Source: Verrucomicrobiaceae bacterium (GTDB taxonomy: Bacteria; Verrucomicrobiota; Verrucomicrobiia; Verrucomicrobiales; Verrucomicrobiaceae). From it: 64,000 nucleotides of DNA. A program made the translations under genes and the position numbers. The notes beneath the pieces are model-generated. The model searched no databases. It saw nothing but the letters and a program-made list of their open reading frames with translations, and was not told the DNA's origin. The DNA is taken from assembly GCA_024232965.1 (NCBI GenBank), contig JACKQF010000001.1:124001-188000 (forward strand). The letters are read 5' to 3'. Numbering within the stretch: position 1 is the stretch's first letter; every line of letters begins with the position of its first letter. Below, piece by piece: positions 56,159-64,000 of the stretch.

Positions 56159-56956
56159 TTAATGTGACAAAAGTTGTTCGATGGCGCGGGCCTGTTCTTC
56201 GGTGTCTACACCTGGGGAAAGATCATCGGTAAAGACGACGCGAATGCGGGTGCCATTTTCGACGGCGCGGAGCTGCTCTAGCGACTCGGTTTTTTCCAAT
56301 AAGGAGGGTGGCCAGGCGACGAATTGAAAGAGGAAATCCCGCTGAAAGCCGTAGATGCCGAGATGGCGGTGGTGGATGATCCCCGTGTCTGCATTGCGCA
56401 CAAAAGGCAGGGGGGAGCGGGAGAAGTAAATGGCGTCGTTGCGAAGATCGGTGATGATCTTGACGATGTTCGCATCCGTGACGTGGGCTGCTTCATGGAT
56501 GGGCGCGGCGGCGGTGATCATGGGCACGCTGGGGTCATCGCGGAGGGCGACGGCCAGTTGATCGATCAATTCGGGGGAAATGAGTGGTTCATCGCCCTGC
56601 ACATTGATGATGACGCGATGCTCTGGGAAGGCACCGGTTGCCTCTGCGATACGGTCTGTGCCACTGGGGTGATCGGGGGAGGTCAAGACGGCGCGTGCAC
56701 CAAAGGTGGCGGCGGCCTCCACGATGCGTTCGTCGTCGGTGGCGATGACGATGTCGTCGATCTGCCGACAGTCCTGGCAGCGCTCCCAGACGTGCTGCAC
56801 GAGAGGCTTCCCTGCGATGAGGTGGAGCGGCTTTCCGGGGAACCTAGTGGATCCCCAGCGGGCAGGAATGGCGACGAGCGTGCGGTTGGAAAGTGGGGCG
56901 GGCAAGTGGGAACGAGCGGGTTCTTTTGAATTGGCTCGGAACCCGGCGGGATGCAA
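56159..56956 (-). CDS. kdsB: 3-deoxy-manno-octulosonate cytidylyltransferase
   Basis: Activates Kdo with CTP to CMP-Kdo for lipopolysaccharide. It has 'VAIPARWGSTRFPGKPL' near the front, 'INVQGDEPLI' in the active site and 'HLGIYGFQRDFL'. At 265 residues it is slightly long: about 24 residues precede the conserved start, and no internal ATG or clear alternative start is available, so the real start is uncertain. It stands directly upstream of pyrG. Confidence 0.96.
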   Translation of the reverse strand: MHPAGFRANSKEPARSHLPAPLSNRTLVAIPARWGSTRFPGKPLHLIAGKPLVQHVWERCQDCRQIDDIVIATDDERIVEAAATFGARAVLTSPDHPSGTDRIAEATGAFPEHRVIINVQGDEPLISPELIDQLAVALRDDPSVPMITAAAPIHEAAHVTDANIVKIITDLRNDAIYFSRSPLPFVRNADTGIIHHRHLGIYGFQRDFLFQFVAWPPSLLEKTESLEQLRAVENGTRIRVVFTDDLSPGVDTEEQARAIEQLLSH

Positions 56957-57006
56957 ATGCTTTCCCTGGGAAAGGTGAATCGGAGGGTGTCCGACAGGGC
57001 GCGGTT

Positions 57007-57534
57007 TTAGTTCGCGCTGGCGGTGGCTTCGGCTGGGCTTTCGGCATTGCTGCTGCTGCCGTTTTCGGTCAGTGTCTGCTGGCCATTGCCGCCGTTGCCG
57101 CCAAGGAGTTTGCGGAAGATGCGTTGCGGGAAGGACATGCCTTTTTCTTCGCTTTCGATCTGGCTGACGGCTTGGCTTTTGGCCATTTCCCAGGCAGGAG
57201 CAAAGCCGGGCGCATTGATCATCATCTGCTTTTCGGCCCGGGCCATGATCTCAAGGTCGCGCTGGAGCTTGTTGTCGGGGCGCTCGTTGAGGCGGGCGAT
57301 CTGGAGGCGGAGGTGCTCGCTCTCTTGAGCGAGGCGGGCGCGTTCTTTGTTCAGGTCTTGGATCTGGCGAGAGTCGAGCTCAAGCTTATCGCTGAGGTGG
57401 CTGCGGTACCGTTTGAACTCGCGCTTGGTTTTCCAATGGGACCAGAGGGCGAGCGCGAGGAAGATGCAGCCGAGGAGGAAGCCCATGACAAAGGTGTTCA
57501 GCGGGCTGAAGAGAGTTTGAAGGCTATCAGGCAT
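57007..57534 (-). CDS. Membrane-anchored coiled-coil protein
   Basis: A 175-residue protein with an N-terminal membrane helix (about 14-32), a basic stretch, a coiled coil (about 38-90, rich in Glu, Leu and Arg), then a helical part and a Gly/Asn/Ser-rich low-complexity tail. The layout resembles DUF1043/ZapG-like or LapA-like envelope proteins, but I cannot assign a family. It lies 50 bases upstream of kdsB and 93 bases downstream of fabD, same strand. Confidence 0.7.
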   Translation of the reverse strand: MPDSLQTLFSPLNTFVMGFLLGCIFLALALWSHWKTKREFKRYRSHLSDKLELDSRQIQDLNKERARLAQESEHLRLQIARLNERPDNKLQRDLEIMARAEKQMMINAPGFAPAWEMAKSQAVSQIESEEKGMSFPQRIFRKLLGGNGGNGQQTLTENGSSSNAESPAEATASAN

Positions 57535-57627
57535 GGGGGAAGTAAGCAGATTTTAGCCAACTAGAAAGCGGAAACCTCTGACCGCAGGATTCGGAAAACT
57601 GGTGCGCCGAGTTGCGGAGGTCGTTTC

Positions 57628-58560
57628 TTATTGGCCAAGTTGAGTCAAGGCTGCGTCGAGGCTGGCGACGTCTTTGATGCTAATGACGCGGGCGGCTTTG
57701 TCGATTTTACCCATGAGCCCTGCCAGCGTGGCATCGGGCCCGAGCTCGATAAAGAGCTCGTGGCCTTGATCGCGCAGGCACTGCATACTCTCTACCCAGC
57801 GAACGGAGCCGGTGACTTGGCTGGCGAGGGTGGAGCGAATATCGGCAGGGTCGGAGACGGTGCTCGCAAGGAAGTTGCAAACGACGGGGCAGCGTGGGCT
57901 GGCGATTGGGGCGGTCGCAAGGACTGCGGCGAGTTTTTCCTGCGCGCTGGCCATGAGGCGGGAGTGGTAGGCCCCTGCGACAGGCAGGGTGATGGCGCGC
58001 TTGATGCCGGCGTCCTTGGCCTTGGCTGCGGCCATCTCAATGCCTTCGGCTGAGCCTGAGAGTACGATCTGCCCGGGGGCGTTGAGGTTGGCGACATCAA
58101 CATTGCACTCGGCAGCGAGAGCGCGGATGGCGGATTCTTCCCCGCCGATCATGGCTACCATGGCTCCGCGCGTGGCATCGCAGGCTTCCTCCATGAAACT
58201 GCCGCGTTGAAAGACGAGGCTGAGTCCGGTCTCGAAATCGAAGGTGCCGGCGGCGGCGTGGGCGGTGAATTCGCCGAGTGATAGACCGGCGGTCGCGGCG
58301 ATTTCGAGGCCGGGGATCTTAGATTTGAGGACTTCTAGGAGCGCGAGGCCGTGGGTGTAGAGGGCGGGTTGGCAGCGGCTGGTCTTTGTCAGTTCCTCCA
58401 TGGGGCCGTCCCGCATGACGGCCGAAAGGGCGATGCCGAGTGCGGCATCAGCGCGGTCAAAGAGCTCCTGCACGACGGGATAGGCTGCGGCGAGGTCCTG
58501 GCCCATGCCAACTTTTTGGGCTCCTTGTCCGGCGAAGAGTAAGACGGCTTTGACTGACAT
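57628..58560 (-). CDS. fabD: Malonyl-CoA:ACP transacylase
   Basis: Loads malonyl groups onto acyl carrier protein for fatty-acid synthesis. The 310-residue protein has 'FAGQGAQKVGMGQDLA' at the front, the nucleophile S94 in 'GLSLGEF', 'GAYHSRLM' with the catalytic His and 'FIELGPDATLAGL' near the end, all normal for FabD. No other fab gene is beside it. Confidence 0.96.
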   Translation of the reverse strand: MSVKAVLLFAGQGAQKVGMGQDLAAAYPVVQELFDRADAALGIALSAVMRDGPMEELTKTSRCQPALYTHGLALLEVLKSKIPGLEIAATAGLSLGEFTAHAAAGTFDFETGLSLVFQRGSFMEEACDATRGAMVAMIGGEESAIRALAAECNVDVANLNAPGQIVLSGSAEGIEMAAAKAKDAGIKRAITLPVAGAYHSRLMASAQEKLAAVLATAPIASPRCPVVCNFLASTVSDPADIRSTLASQVTGSVRWVESMQCLRDQGHELFIELGPDATLAGLMGKIDKAARVISIKDVASLDAALTQLGQ

Positions 58561-58602
58561 AGTGTGATTGCGTTTAGAGATGTGATTGTGGCTGGCGTGA
58601 TT

Positions 58603-59733
58603 TCAGCGCCTGTTTTGCGCCAATTCCATAAACCGGGCGGCGTTGCGCTCAACTGTTTCTTCAATCAAGCGTGTCCCGGCTTGGATTGCCTCTAACAGTG
58701 GCATGTGGGCGGGCTTGGTGGCTAGCAGGAGGTCGAAATGGGCCTCGAGCAGTTCCACGTCCTCCAGGCCTCCGGCGATGGCGACGACCGGCTTTCCAAG
58801 TTCCTTCGCCAGCAGGGCGACTCCGTGGGGGCCTTTGCCGTGGAGTGTCTGGGAGTCGAGCCTGCCTTCGCCGGTGATCACGATGTCGGCGGCAGCGACG
58901 CGGGCACGAAGGTCGGTGAGGTCGGCGATGATCTGAAAGCCGCTGGCAAGTGTCCCACTCGCGAAGGCCATGAGGCCAAACCCGAGCCCGCCTGCGGCTC
59001 CTGCACCGAGGGTGTCCCGAAGCTCTGGGGCAGAGTGTTTTTCGGCGAGATCCGCGATGTGGCGGAGGCGATTTTCAAAAAAAGGCACGTCCTGAACGCC
59101 CTTCTGGGGGCCGTAAACTGCGCTGGCTCCTGTGGGGCCGAGCAGTGGGTTGGTGACGTCACAGGCGACGATGATTGGCGGTAGATTGAGGTTTGGAGGC
59201 GGTTGCAATGAGGCAATTTCCTCTGCGGCTGCGGGTAGGTCGGTGATCTCGGTACCAGCGGCATCCAAGGCGCGCCAGCCGAGCGCGATGGCCATGCCGA
59301 GCCCGCCGTCATTGGTGGCGCTGCCGCCGATGCCGATGAGGATTTGCCCGACACCCTGTGCGGTGGCGTGGCGCAGCATTTCGCCAGTGCCATAGGTGCT
59401 GGCGCGGGTCGGATTGGGTGGGAGATCGCTGACGATGGCGAGACCTGAGGCGGTGCTCATTTCCATAACAGCCTGGGATATCCCAGCGTGCTGGACGATG
59501 CCATAGGGGGCGACGATCGGCCTACCCAATGCGTCATGCGCTGGCGCGGCCATCCAACTGCCCTTCAAGGCGGTGACGATGGCGTCCACCGTGCCTTCCC
59601 CACCATCGGCGATGGGGCAGAGGTCACAGTTCCAGGCGGTATCGCAGCGAGCCAGCGCCTGCTGAATGGCCATAGCCACCTGGGTGGCAGTGAGGCTACC
59701 TTTATATTTATCGATGGCGATGAGGACTCGCAT
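58603..59733 (-). CDS. Glycerate kinase (GarK/GlxK type)
   Basis: Phosphorylates glycerate using ATP. The 376-residue length is standard. It has 'DKYKGSLTATQVA' at the front, 'CPIADGGEGTVDAI', 'IGIGGSATNDGGLGMA' and 'VITGEGRLDSQTLHGKGPHG' in pattern. It sits 42 bases upstream of fabD on the same strand, though the two pathways are not directly linked. Confidence 0.94.
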   Translation of the reverse strand: MRVLIAIDKYKGSLTATQVAMAIQQALARCDTAWNCDLCPIADGGEGTVDAIVTALKGSWMAAPAHDALGRPIVAPYGIVQHAGISQAVMEMSTASGLAIVSDLPPNPTRASTYGTGEMLRHATAQGVGQILIGIGGSATNDGGLGMAIALGWRALDAAGTEITDLPAAAEEIASLQPPPNLNLPPIIVACDVTNPLLGPTGASAVYGPQKGVQDVPFFENRLRHIADLAEKHSAPELRDTLGAGAAGGLGFGLMAFASGTLASGFQIIADLTDLRARVAAADIVITGEGRLDSQTLHGKGPHGVALLAKELGKPVVAIAGGLEDVELLEAHFDLLLATKPAHMPLLEAIQAGTRLIEETVERNAARFMELAQNRR

Positions 59734-59814
59734 GAGGTGGGAGACTGGGGGCTGTCTGCCCCTTTGCCAAGTCTTACATTCACACTTTCGCCTCGGCGAG
59801 ATCCACTCCGCCGC

Positions 59815-60777
59815 TCAGCCGTCGATGAGCCATCTTTGAGCGAGGATTTTTTGAATGATCACGCACTGGCCGCTTTGGGCATTTCCAGGGTAGGAAATTT
59901 GGAGGGTGTAGCCTGACGTACCCTCAGCTTTCGAGAGTTGCTGTGTGAAAACGTCCGCCATTTCGGAGCCTCGCTCGCAGTAGCCATAAAGTTGCTGGTC
60001 GCCCTCTGGAGAGTTGAGGCGGATCGAAAGGTAGCGTCGTGAGTCGGCGAACTCGAAGTTGTAGTAATCGTCGATCTTCACAAACGCGCGGATGACAGTT
60101 GGCGCAGTCGGTCGTTTTTCGATCAGTTGGGGCCAGGCGATCTCCGAGTAACCGACATAGGACTCCCAATCGAGAAGATACCTGCCGTCGGACTGTTTGC
60201 GCATCGCGAATTCGAGCCCGGTGGGACGGTTCCCGCTGTAGTTGAACACCAAGACTTCCTTGCCGTTGATGCGGAAGTGGCCGCGTCCGGTCAGGGAGCC
60301 GCGAACTGGGTCCTTTCCGCCTTGAGTCTCGTAAAAGTCCTCCATCAGTGTCTGGACCTTGTCTGGATTGTGCACCATCGCGACCCGGTCGCGCCAGTTC
60401 TCGGTGCGCCAATAAGTCTCCATGAGATTCTCAGCCTGCCGCAGAGCAGCAGAGGTGTCATCCAGGGGCAGAGGTTCGATCAGGTTGAGGCTCTGGGCAT
60501 TGGCGGTGGTTTGCGGCAGAACTTCACCGTAGCCTACTTCTAGCGGGGCGCTTCTGGCGGTAGACTCCAGCGTCGGTCCACCAAGATTGACCAATCCACT
60601 GGAGGTCGCTCCGGATTCTGAGCGCACTTCTTGGTCCATCCGGATGAGATCCTGCCGATAGGCGATATTGTCAGAGTAGTACTTCCAGCCGATCACTAGG
60701 CCAAAGACAATCAGCACCATCAGGGTCACGGAGATGACCATGAAGGCGCGATGGGAGCCGATCGAAGTGGTATGCAT
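59815..60777 (-). CDS. Membrane-anchored hypothetical protein
   Basis: A 320-residue protein with one N-terminal helix (about 12-32) and a large outside domain (about 90-315). It looks alpha/beta and contains no cysteine near its active-looking regions. The segment 'WRTENWRDRVAMVHNPDKVQ' suggests an NTF2-like fold, but that is a guess. It lies 35 bases downstream of the GT4 gene's start region on the same strand. Function unknown. Confidence 0.7.
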   Translation of the reverse strand: MHTTSIGSHRAFMVISVTLMVLIVFGLVIGWKYYSDNIAYRQDLIRMDQEVRSESGATSSGLVNLGGPTLESTARSAPLEVGYGEVLPQTTANAQSLNLIEPLPLDDTSAALRQAENLMETYWRTENWRDRVAMVHNPDKVQTLMEDFYETQGGKDPVRGSLTGRGHFRINGKEVLVFNYSGNRPTGLEFAMRKQSDGRYLLDWESYVGYSEIAWPQLIEKRPTAPTVIRAFVKIDDYYNFEFADSRRYLSIRLNSPEGDQQLYGYCERGSEMADVFTQQLSKAEGTSGYTLQISYPGNAQSGQCVIIQKILAQRWLIDG

Positions 60778-60812
60778 TCAGGGGTGCCTTTTTGCGAGGG
60801 ACCGTAATATTG

Positions 60813-61979
60813 TCAGACGACCGGGGGGGACATCAAGCTTTTGTAGCATCCCTCTAGAACACGGACCTGTGCTGCTAGGTCGAATTTCTCTTCGGCGACC
60901 GCTCTGGCTCGAGTTCCGAGGTGCTGGCGGAGGGTCGAGTTTTCAAGAATCCGCAACATCGCGGCGGCAAGCGCAGGGGCATCGTTCTCCGGCACCAGCA
61001 AGCCGCTATCTCCATCGGTAATTGCCTCGGGGAAGCCGCCGTGGGTGGTTCCTACCACTGGTAATCCTGTGGCCATTGCCTCAACGGCGGCATTTGGGAT
61101 GCCCTCGCGATTTCCATCTGCAGTGGTGCGGCTGGGGTGGACAAAAAGATGGGATTCGTAGAGGGCGTCGCGTACCTTGGTCGGGTGCTGAAAGCCTCCA
61201 TAAGTCACGGCGTTGGCGATTCCTAGTTTCTCCGCTTGGCTTTCCATCGCGGGTTTCAGTGGGCCATCACCCATGAGTAGAAGTCGTGAATTTGGGAAGC
61301 GCTTGTGTACCTGCTCAAATGCTTCAAGGGTGAGGTCTAGGCCCTTTTTTTCGATGAACCGGCAAGCCTGCATGATTTGCCAAGCTCCGTCTGCTGGCTC
61401 TGGTCGGTCTTTAGGCGGGAATGCGTCCAGCTTGATGCCGGTGCGCCAAACCGTGATCTTTTCTTCCGGACAGCCAAGCTCGATGAGGTCTCGCCGTAGG
61501 CTCTCAGAGCGGCAGAGAATCTTGCTGGCGCAGCGATAGACCTCCTGCATCGCTGACCGATACCCAGGGCGATCCATGTCCACCCCAGCGTCCGCCCCGT
61601 GGAATGAGACGATCACCGGATGAGGCCATGCCTTCATCAAGGGGATGAATTGCGGGGCGATGTGGCCGAAGTAGATGTGCAGGACCTTGGCGTCGATCCG
61701 GGTCAAATCCAGGATCCATTGACGCAACTCGGAGCGGTACATCTGCCAGGGCCGCTGCAAGATTTTCCGGTGAACGAACCGTCGCAACCAGCGAGTCTGC
61801 GGTTTTTTTAGGACAGTGAGAAGCTTCTCATGCCAGGGAAAGGTATCCTCGTTTTCGCGCTTGTGAGTGAAAACGTGGGGCTCCACCTCGGTCATGCCAT
61901 GCAATTGGCGAAAGACATGAACCTGATCGCGCTTGAGGAAATCAGCGATGTAGGAGGCGACGACGGGCTTTTTCGGCAT
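60813..61979 (-). CDS. Glycosyltransferase family 4 (WcaL-like)
   Basis: A 388-residue GT-B enzyme. The N-terminal half has 'HIYFGHIAPQFIPLMKAWPH' and 'VSFHGADAG', as in colanic-acid-type transferases. The C-terminal half has 'ACRFIEKKGLDLTLEAF', 'LLLMGDGPL', 'HPSRTTADGNREGIPNAAVE' and 'ATGLPVVGTTHGGFPEAI', the nucleotide-sugar site with its Glu. It probably adds a hexose to a surface polysaccharide. Divergent from kdsD with 112 bases between starts. Confidence 0.94.
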   Translation of the reverse strand: MPKKPVVASYIADFLKRDQVHVFRQLHGMTEVEPHVFTHKRENEDTFPWHEKLLTVLKKPQTRWLRRFVHRKILQRPWQMYRSELRQWILDLTRIDAKVLHIYFGHIAPQFIPLMKAWPHPVIVSFHGADAGVDMDRPGYRSAMQEVYRCASKILCRSESLRRDLIELGCPEEKITVWRTGIKLDAFPPKDRPEPADGAWQIMQACRFIEKKGLDLTLEAFEQVHKRFPNSRLLLMGDGPLKPAMESQAEKLGIANAVTYGGFQHPTKVRDALYESHLFVHPSRTTADGNREGIPNAAVEAMATGLPVVGTTHGGFPEAITDGDSGLLVPENDAPALAAAMLRILENSTLRQHLGTRARAVAEEKFDLAAQVRVLEGCYKSLMSPPVV

Positions 61980-62091
61980 TGAATGCGGAGACGGGCTTGG
62001 GTATGGTCCGCGCCCGCACCGCGCCGTGCGGCGGTCTGGAGTGGTCTGGGCCGGAGCGGCGCTAGTTTGCCCCGCGGAATCCGTATGTCAC

Positions 62092-63063
62092 ATGAATTAT
62101 CCTGAAAAAGCACGCCAAGTCATTGAGACCGAGATCGTGGAACTCCAGCGCCTGCGTGATCGGGTAGGGGAGAGCTTTAGCGGCGCAGTCGAACGCCTGA
62201 TGGCCTGTCTCGCCGCCGGTCGGAAGTTGGTAATCTGCGGCGTCGGCAAGAGCGGCAACATTGGCCGCAAACTTGCGGCGACGCTCAATAGTACCGGTGC
62301 TCCTGCCGTGCTGCTAAACGTCGGCGATGCCCTGCACGGGGATCTGGGGGTGGTCAACGAGGGGGATCTGGTGATCACGCTTAGCTACAGCGGGGAAACA
62401 GTAGAACTGCTGAGCCTGCTGCCACACCTGAAGCGGATGAATGTTACCCTCCTGGCCGTCACGGGCGGACTGGATAGCACGCTGGCGCGGAATGCGGATG
62501 TGGTCTTGGATGTGCATGTCGAAAAGGAAGCCTGCCCGCTGAACCTAGCCCCTACGAGTAGTACCACTAACATGCTGGTGCTGTGCGATGCCCTGGCGAT
62601 GGTTTTGCTGGAGGCGCGTGGTTTTCAGGCCGATGATTTTGCACGACTGCATCCTGGTGGATCGCTGGGCCGTGCGTTGCTAACACGCGTGTGTGATGTC
62701 ATGCGTCAAGGCGCACAGTTGGCTGTGATTCCGCCCCATACGGTGGTTCGCGATGCCCTGCAGGCGATGACCCGGGCTCGCAGTGGCGCGGCGATCGTCG
62801 TGGACGACGAAGGGCGCCTGGCCGGCGTCTTTACGCATGGGGATTTTGTCAGGGCCTTCCAGAGCGATAGCAGCATCGCCGATTATTCGGTGGAAGTTTT
62901 CATGACGCGAAAGCCCGTCACGATTCTCGCCGACAAACTCGCCGCCGAGGTCGTTGCAACGCTGGAGCGTCACCGCGTGGATGACCTCGTCGTGCTCGAT
63001 GACGATCAGCGCCCTGTCGGTCTCGTCGATACGCAAGATCTGAGCCGGATGAAGCTAGTTTAG
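62092..63063 (+). CDS. kdsD: Arabinose-5-phosphate isomerase
   Basis: Converts ribulose-5-phosphate to arabinose-5-phosphate, the Kdo precursor. The start at 62092 (MNYPEKARQVIETEI) fits the family; the longer frame from 62026 adds unrelated residues. The 323-residue product has the SIS domain ('VICGVGKSGNIGRKLAATL', 'ITLSYSGETVELL', 'APTSSTTNMLVLCDALA') and two CBS domains (about 200-320). Same pathway as kdsB 5 kb away. Confidence 0.97.
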   Translation: MNYPEKARQVIETEIVELQRLRDRVGESFSGAVERLMACLAAGRKLVICGVGKSGNIGRKLAATLNSTGAPAVLLNVGDALHGDLGVVNEGDLVITLSYSGETVELLSLLPHLKRMNVTLLAVTGGLDSTLARNADVVLDVHVEKEACPLNLAPTSSTTNMLVLCDALAMVLLEARGFQADDFARLHPGGSLGRALLTRVCDVMRQGAQLAVIPPHTVVRDALQAMTRARSGAAIVVDDEGRLAGVFTHGDFVRAFQSDSSIADYSVEVFMTRKPVTILADKLAAEVVATLERHRVDDLVVLDDDQRPVGLVDTQDLSRMKLV

Positions 63064-63812
63064 GCCTCGGATTCCGTTTGCTCGGGCTGCTGCCGGCGGA
63101 GTTTTTGCCAAGGGCGGGAGGACGACTGGGAAAGAGCGGCCTGAAGCTCAAGGCGGCAGTCCTCTGTGGTGCCCGCGAGTGTCGCTTCCTGGATCAAAGT
63201 CAGCACTGGGAGGCCATGGGCGGTATCCACGGTGGCATCGTCCCATTCCAGCAGACCCCAGCCTTCAGGGGCCTCGTGACTGGCCAGGATACCCCGTCGG
63301 ATGACCAAATAAAAGAGATCCGCACCGGCCCAGCGCCTCACTTTATCGAACTTGGTACCGTCAAAGACCCTCCGCTGGTGGATGGCTATTTGGCGCACGG
63401 TCCGACTGTAGCCTTTGTGTCCGAGCGTCGCAGGGTCAATCGGAGCAGGGAATTCGGCAAAGAGCTCCCCGCCTTGACTGAGCGTCGGGTAATGAGAGCC
63501 CAATAGTCGATCCAACTTCACCTTGCGCTCCTGCAATTGCTTTAGCCGTGCGAGGGAGGCTGCGACCTGGTGGCTGTCTTTGAAGAAATCTGCGCGGCTC
63601 TGCTTGCACTCAAAAATCGCCGTCAGGCTCGGGAAGGGGATTGCCCGACCGTCCGCCCGCCGGATTTTCGTGGTGCGACAGGCTGCGGCATCGGCCCGGT
63701 AGCCGCTTCGCGGAATGCGGATCTCGTGGGCGACCGCTTGGAAGCCGCGCTCCAGCGCCCAGAGGGCAGCGGCGTCCTTCAGCGCACGGTGGGTGGAGGT
63801 TTCACCAGCCAC
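63060..63812 (-). CDS. MmcB-like PD-(D/E)XK-fold protein
   Basis: A 250-residue protein. Residues about 25-85 have 'RIPRSGYRADAAA' followed by 'AIFECKQSRADFFKD', which matches the Asp...Glu-x-Lys core of PD-(D/E)XK nuclease-fold proteins and resembles the MmcB DNA-repair family. The remaining two thirds are unassigned. Its stop overlaps the kdsD stop by four bases (convergent), and it begins 7 bases after the end of a metallo-beta-lactamase gene, so the two are likely co-transcribed. Confidence 0.75.
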   Translation of the reverse strand: MAGETSTHRALKDAAALWALERGFQAVAHEIRIPRSGYRADAAACRTTKIRRADGRAIPFPSLTAIFECKQSRADFFKDSHQVAASLARLKQLQERKVKLDRLLGSHYPTLSQGGELFAEFPAPIDPATLGHKGYSRTVRQIAIHQRRVFDGTKFDKVRRWAGADLFYLVIRRGILASHEAPEGWGLLEWDDATVDTAHGLPVLTLIQEATLAGTTEDCRLELQAALSQSSSRPWQKLRRQQPEQTESEA

Positions 63813-63819
63813 GGGAGAG

Positions 63820-64000
63820 TCAAAATTCGTCCAGCATCGGGTTTTGTTGGCGCTCCCGACCGACCGTCGTCGATGGACCGTGCCCGGGCAGGATGCGGGT
63901 CGTGTCTGGCAACGTCAAAAGTTTGGTCTGGATGCCTTGGAGCAATTGCTGCAGGCCTCCACCAGGGAAATCCGTGCGTCCAATCCCGTCCAGGAATAGC
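63820..64000 (-). CDS. Metallo-beta-lactamase-fold hydrolase, C-terminus (5' end outside window)
   Basis: Reading in from the right edge, the last 59 codons give 'LDGIGRTDFPGGG', then 'ILPGHGPSTTVGRERQQNP' and a TGA at 63820-63822. The 'IGRTD-PGG' and 'PGHG-TT-GRER-NP' motifs, including metal-binding Asp and His, are those of glyoxalase-II-like/YcbL hydrolases. The bulk of the gene, including the HxHxDH motif, lies beyond the window. Confidence 0.88.
   Translation of the reverse strand, partial: LFLDGIGRTDFPGGGLQQLLQGIQTKLLTLPDTTRILPGHGPSTTVGRERQQNPMLDEF

Noticed and set aside
63715..63999. Plus-strand open frame at the right end
   Set aside because: The minus strand there carries clear metallo-beta-lactamase C-terminal motifs and the start of the MmcB-like gene.

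Overview
The window looks like chromosomal DNA from a member of the Verrucomicrobiota, most likely near Verrucomicrobium/Prosthecobacter. This is inferred from family content only: a protein ending in what looks like a TIGR02597-type (Verrucomicrobium paralog) domain, PVC-type CxxCH haem proteins with HEAT-like repeats, an SHD1-type N-terminus on a secreted esterase, a sulfatase, very large secreted Calx-beta proteins ending in the 'DPDLDGQVNLLEYAFG' type of tail, and an outer-membrane (Kdo/lipid A) gene set. The DNA is GC-rich by eye. I see no insertion sequence, prophage, integrase or CRISPR array.

Layout. 1-14.2 kb: the 3' part of a secreted di-haem cytochrome/PA14 protein, a LysR regulator and a 2926-residue secreted metzincin-type protease with many Calx-beta modules, one of them split by about 390 residues. 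14.3-18.1 kb: a small membrane protein, then an ExbB-ExbD-(TonB-like)-(membrane zinc ribbon) operon whose last genes overlap by ATGA, meeting a convergent Pro/Glu-rich anchored protein. 18.4-23.9 kb: a protein joining a two-CXXC domain to leucine-rich repeats, then ileS, a small membrane protein and an Ala/Lys-rich lipoprotein with a clear terminator. 24.1-28.5 kb (minus): sulfite reductase haemoprotein, folE2, and a three-gene operon of a cysteine-poor DksA-like protein with a histone-H1-like tail, rpmG (L33) and rpsR (S18). 28.7-33.1 kb: a frameshifted small membrane protein, an SHD1-esterase, an SGNH hydrolase, tRNA-Leu(UAA) and an L,D-transpeptidase. 33.1-35.5 kb (minus): nucleotidyltransferase, cobalamin adenosyltransferase and DMT exporter, tightly packed. 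35.7-47.4 kb: sulfatase, secreted protein of unknown function, bacterial alpha-2-macroglobulin with an intact CVEQ thioester motif, two-lobed aspartyl protease lipoprotein, and an LpxL-type acyltransferase fused to a GT9 glycosyltransferase. 47.4-61.9 kb (minus): two PVC-type CxxCH proteins (the upstream one broken), a broken peptidase-MA-like gene, pyrG, kdsB, a coiled-coil membrane protein, fabD, glycerate kinase, an anchored unknown protein and a GT4 glycosyltransferase. 62.1-64 kb: kdsD (plus), then on the minus strand an MmcB-like nuclease-fold protein and the C-terminus of a metallo-beta-lactamase hydrolase running off the end.

How the genes work together. kdsD, kdsB, the LpxL-GT9 fusion and the GT4 enzyme point to lipopolysaccharide assembly; pyrG supplies the CTP that KdsB consumes. 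ExbB/ExbD with a TonB-like partner would energise outer-membrane uptake. The alpha-2-macroglobulin and aspartyl protease form a periplasmic inhibitor-protease neighbourhood. FolE2, S18, L33 and a DksA-like protein lacking three of four zinc cysteines are types found in zinc-sparing regulons elsewhere, although no Zur box is visible here.

Quality warning. Between about 51.6 and 54.3 kb, two genes need about ten single-base indels, mostly in short homopolymers, to restore their reading frames. A further gene at 28.85 kb needs one. The frames between the breaks are clean, so these may be local sequence errors rather than old pseudogenes.
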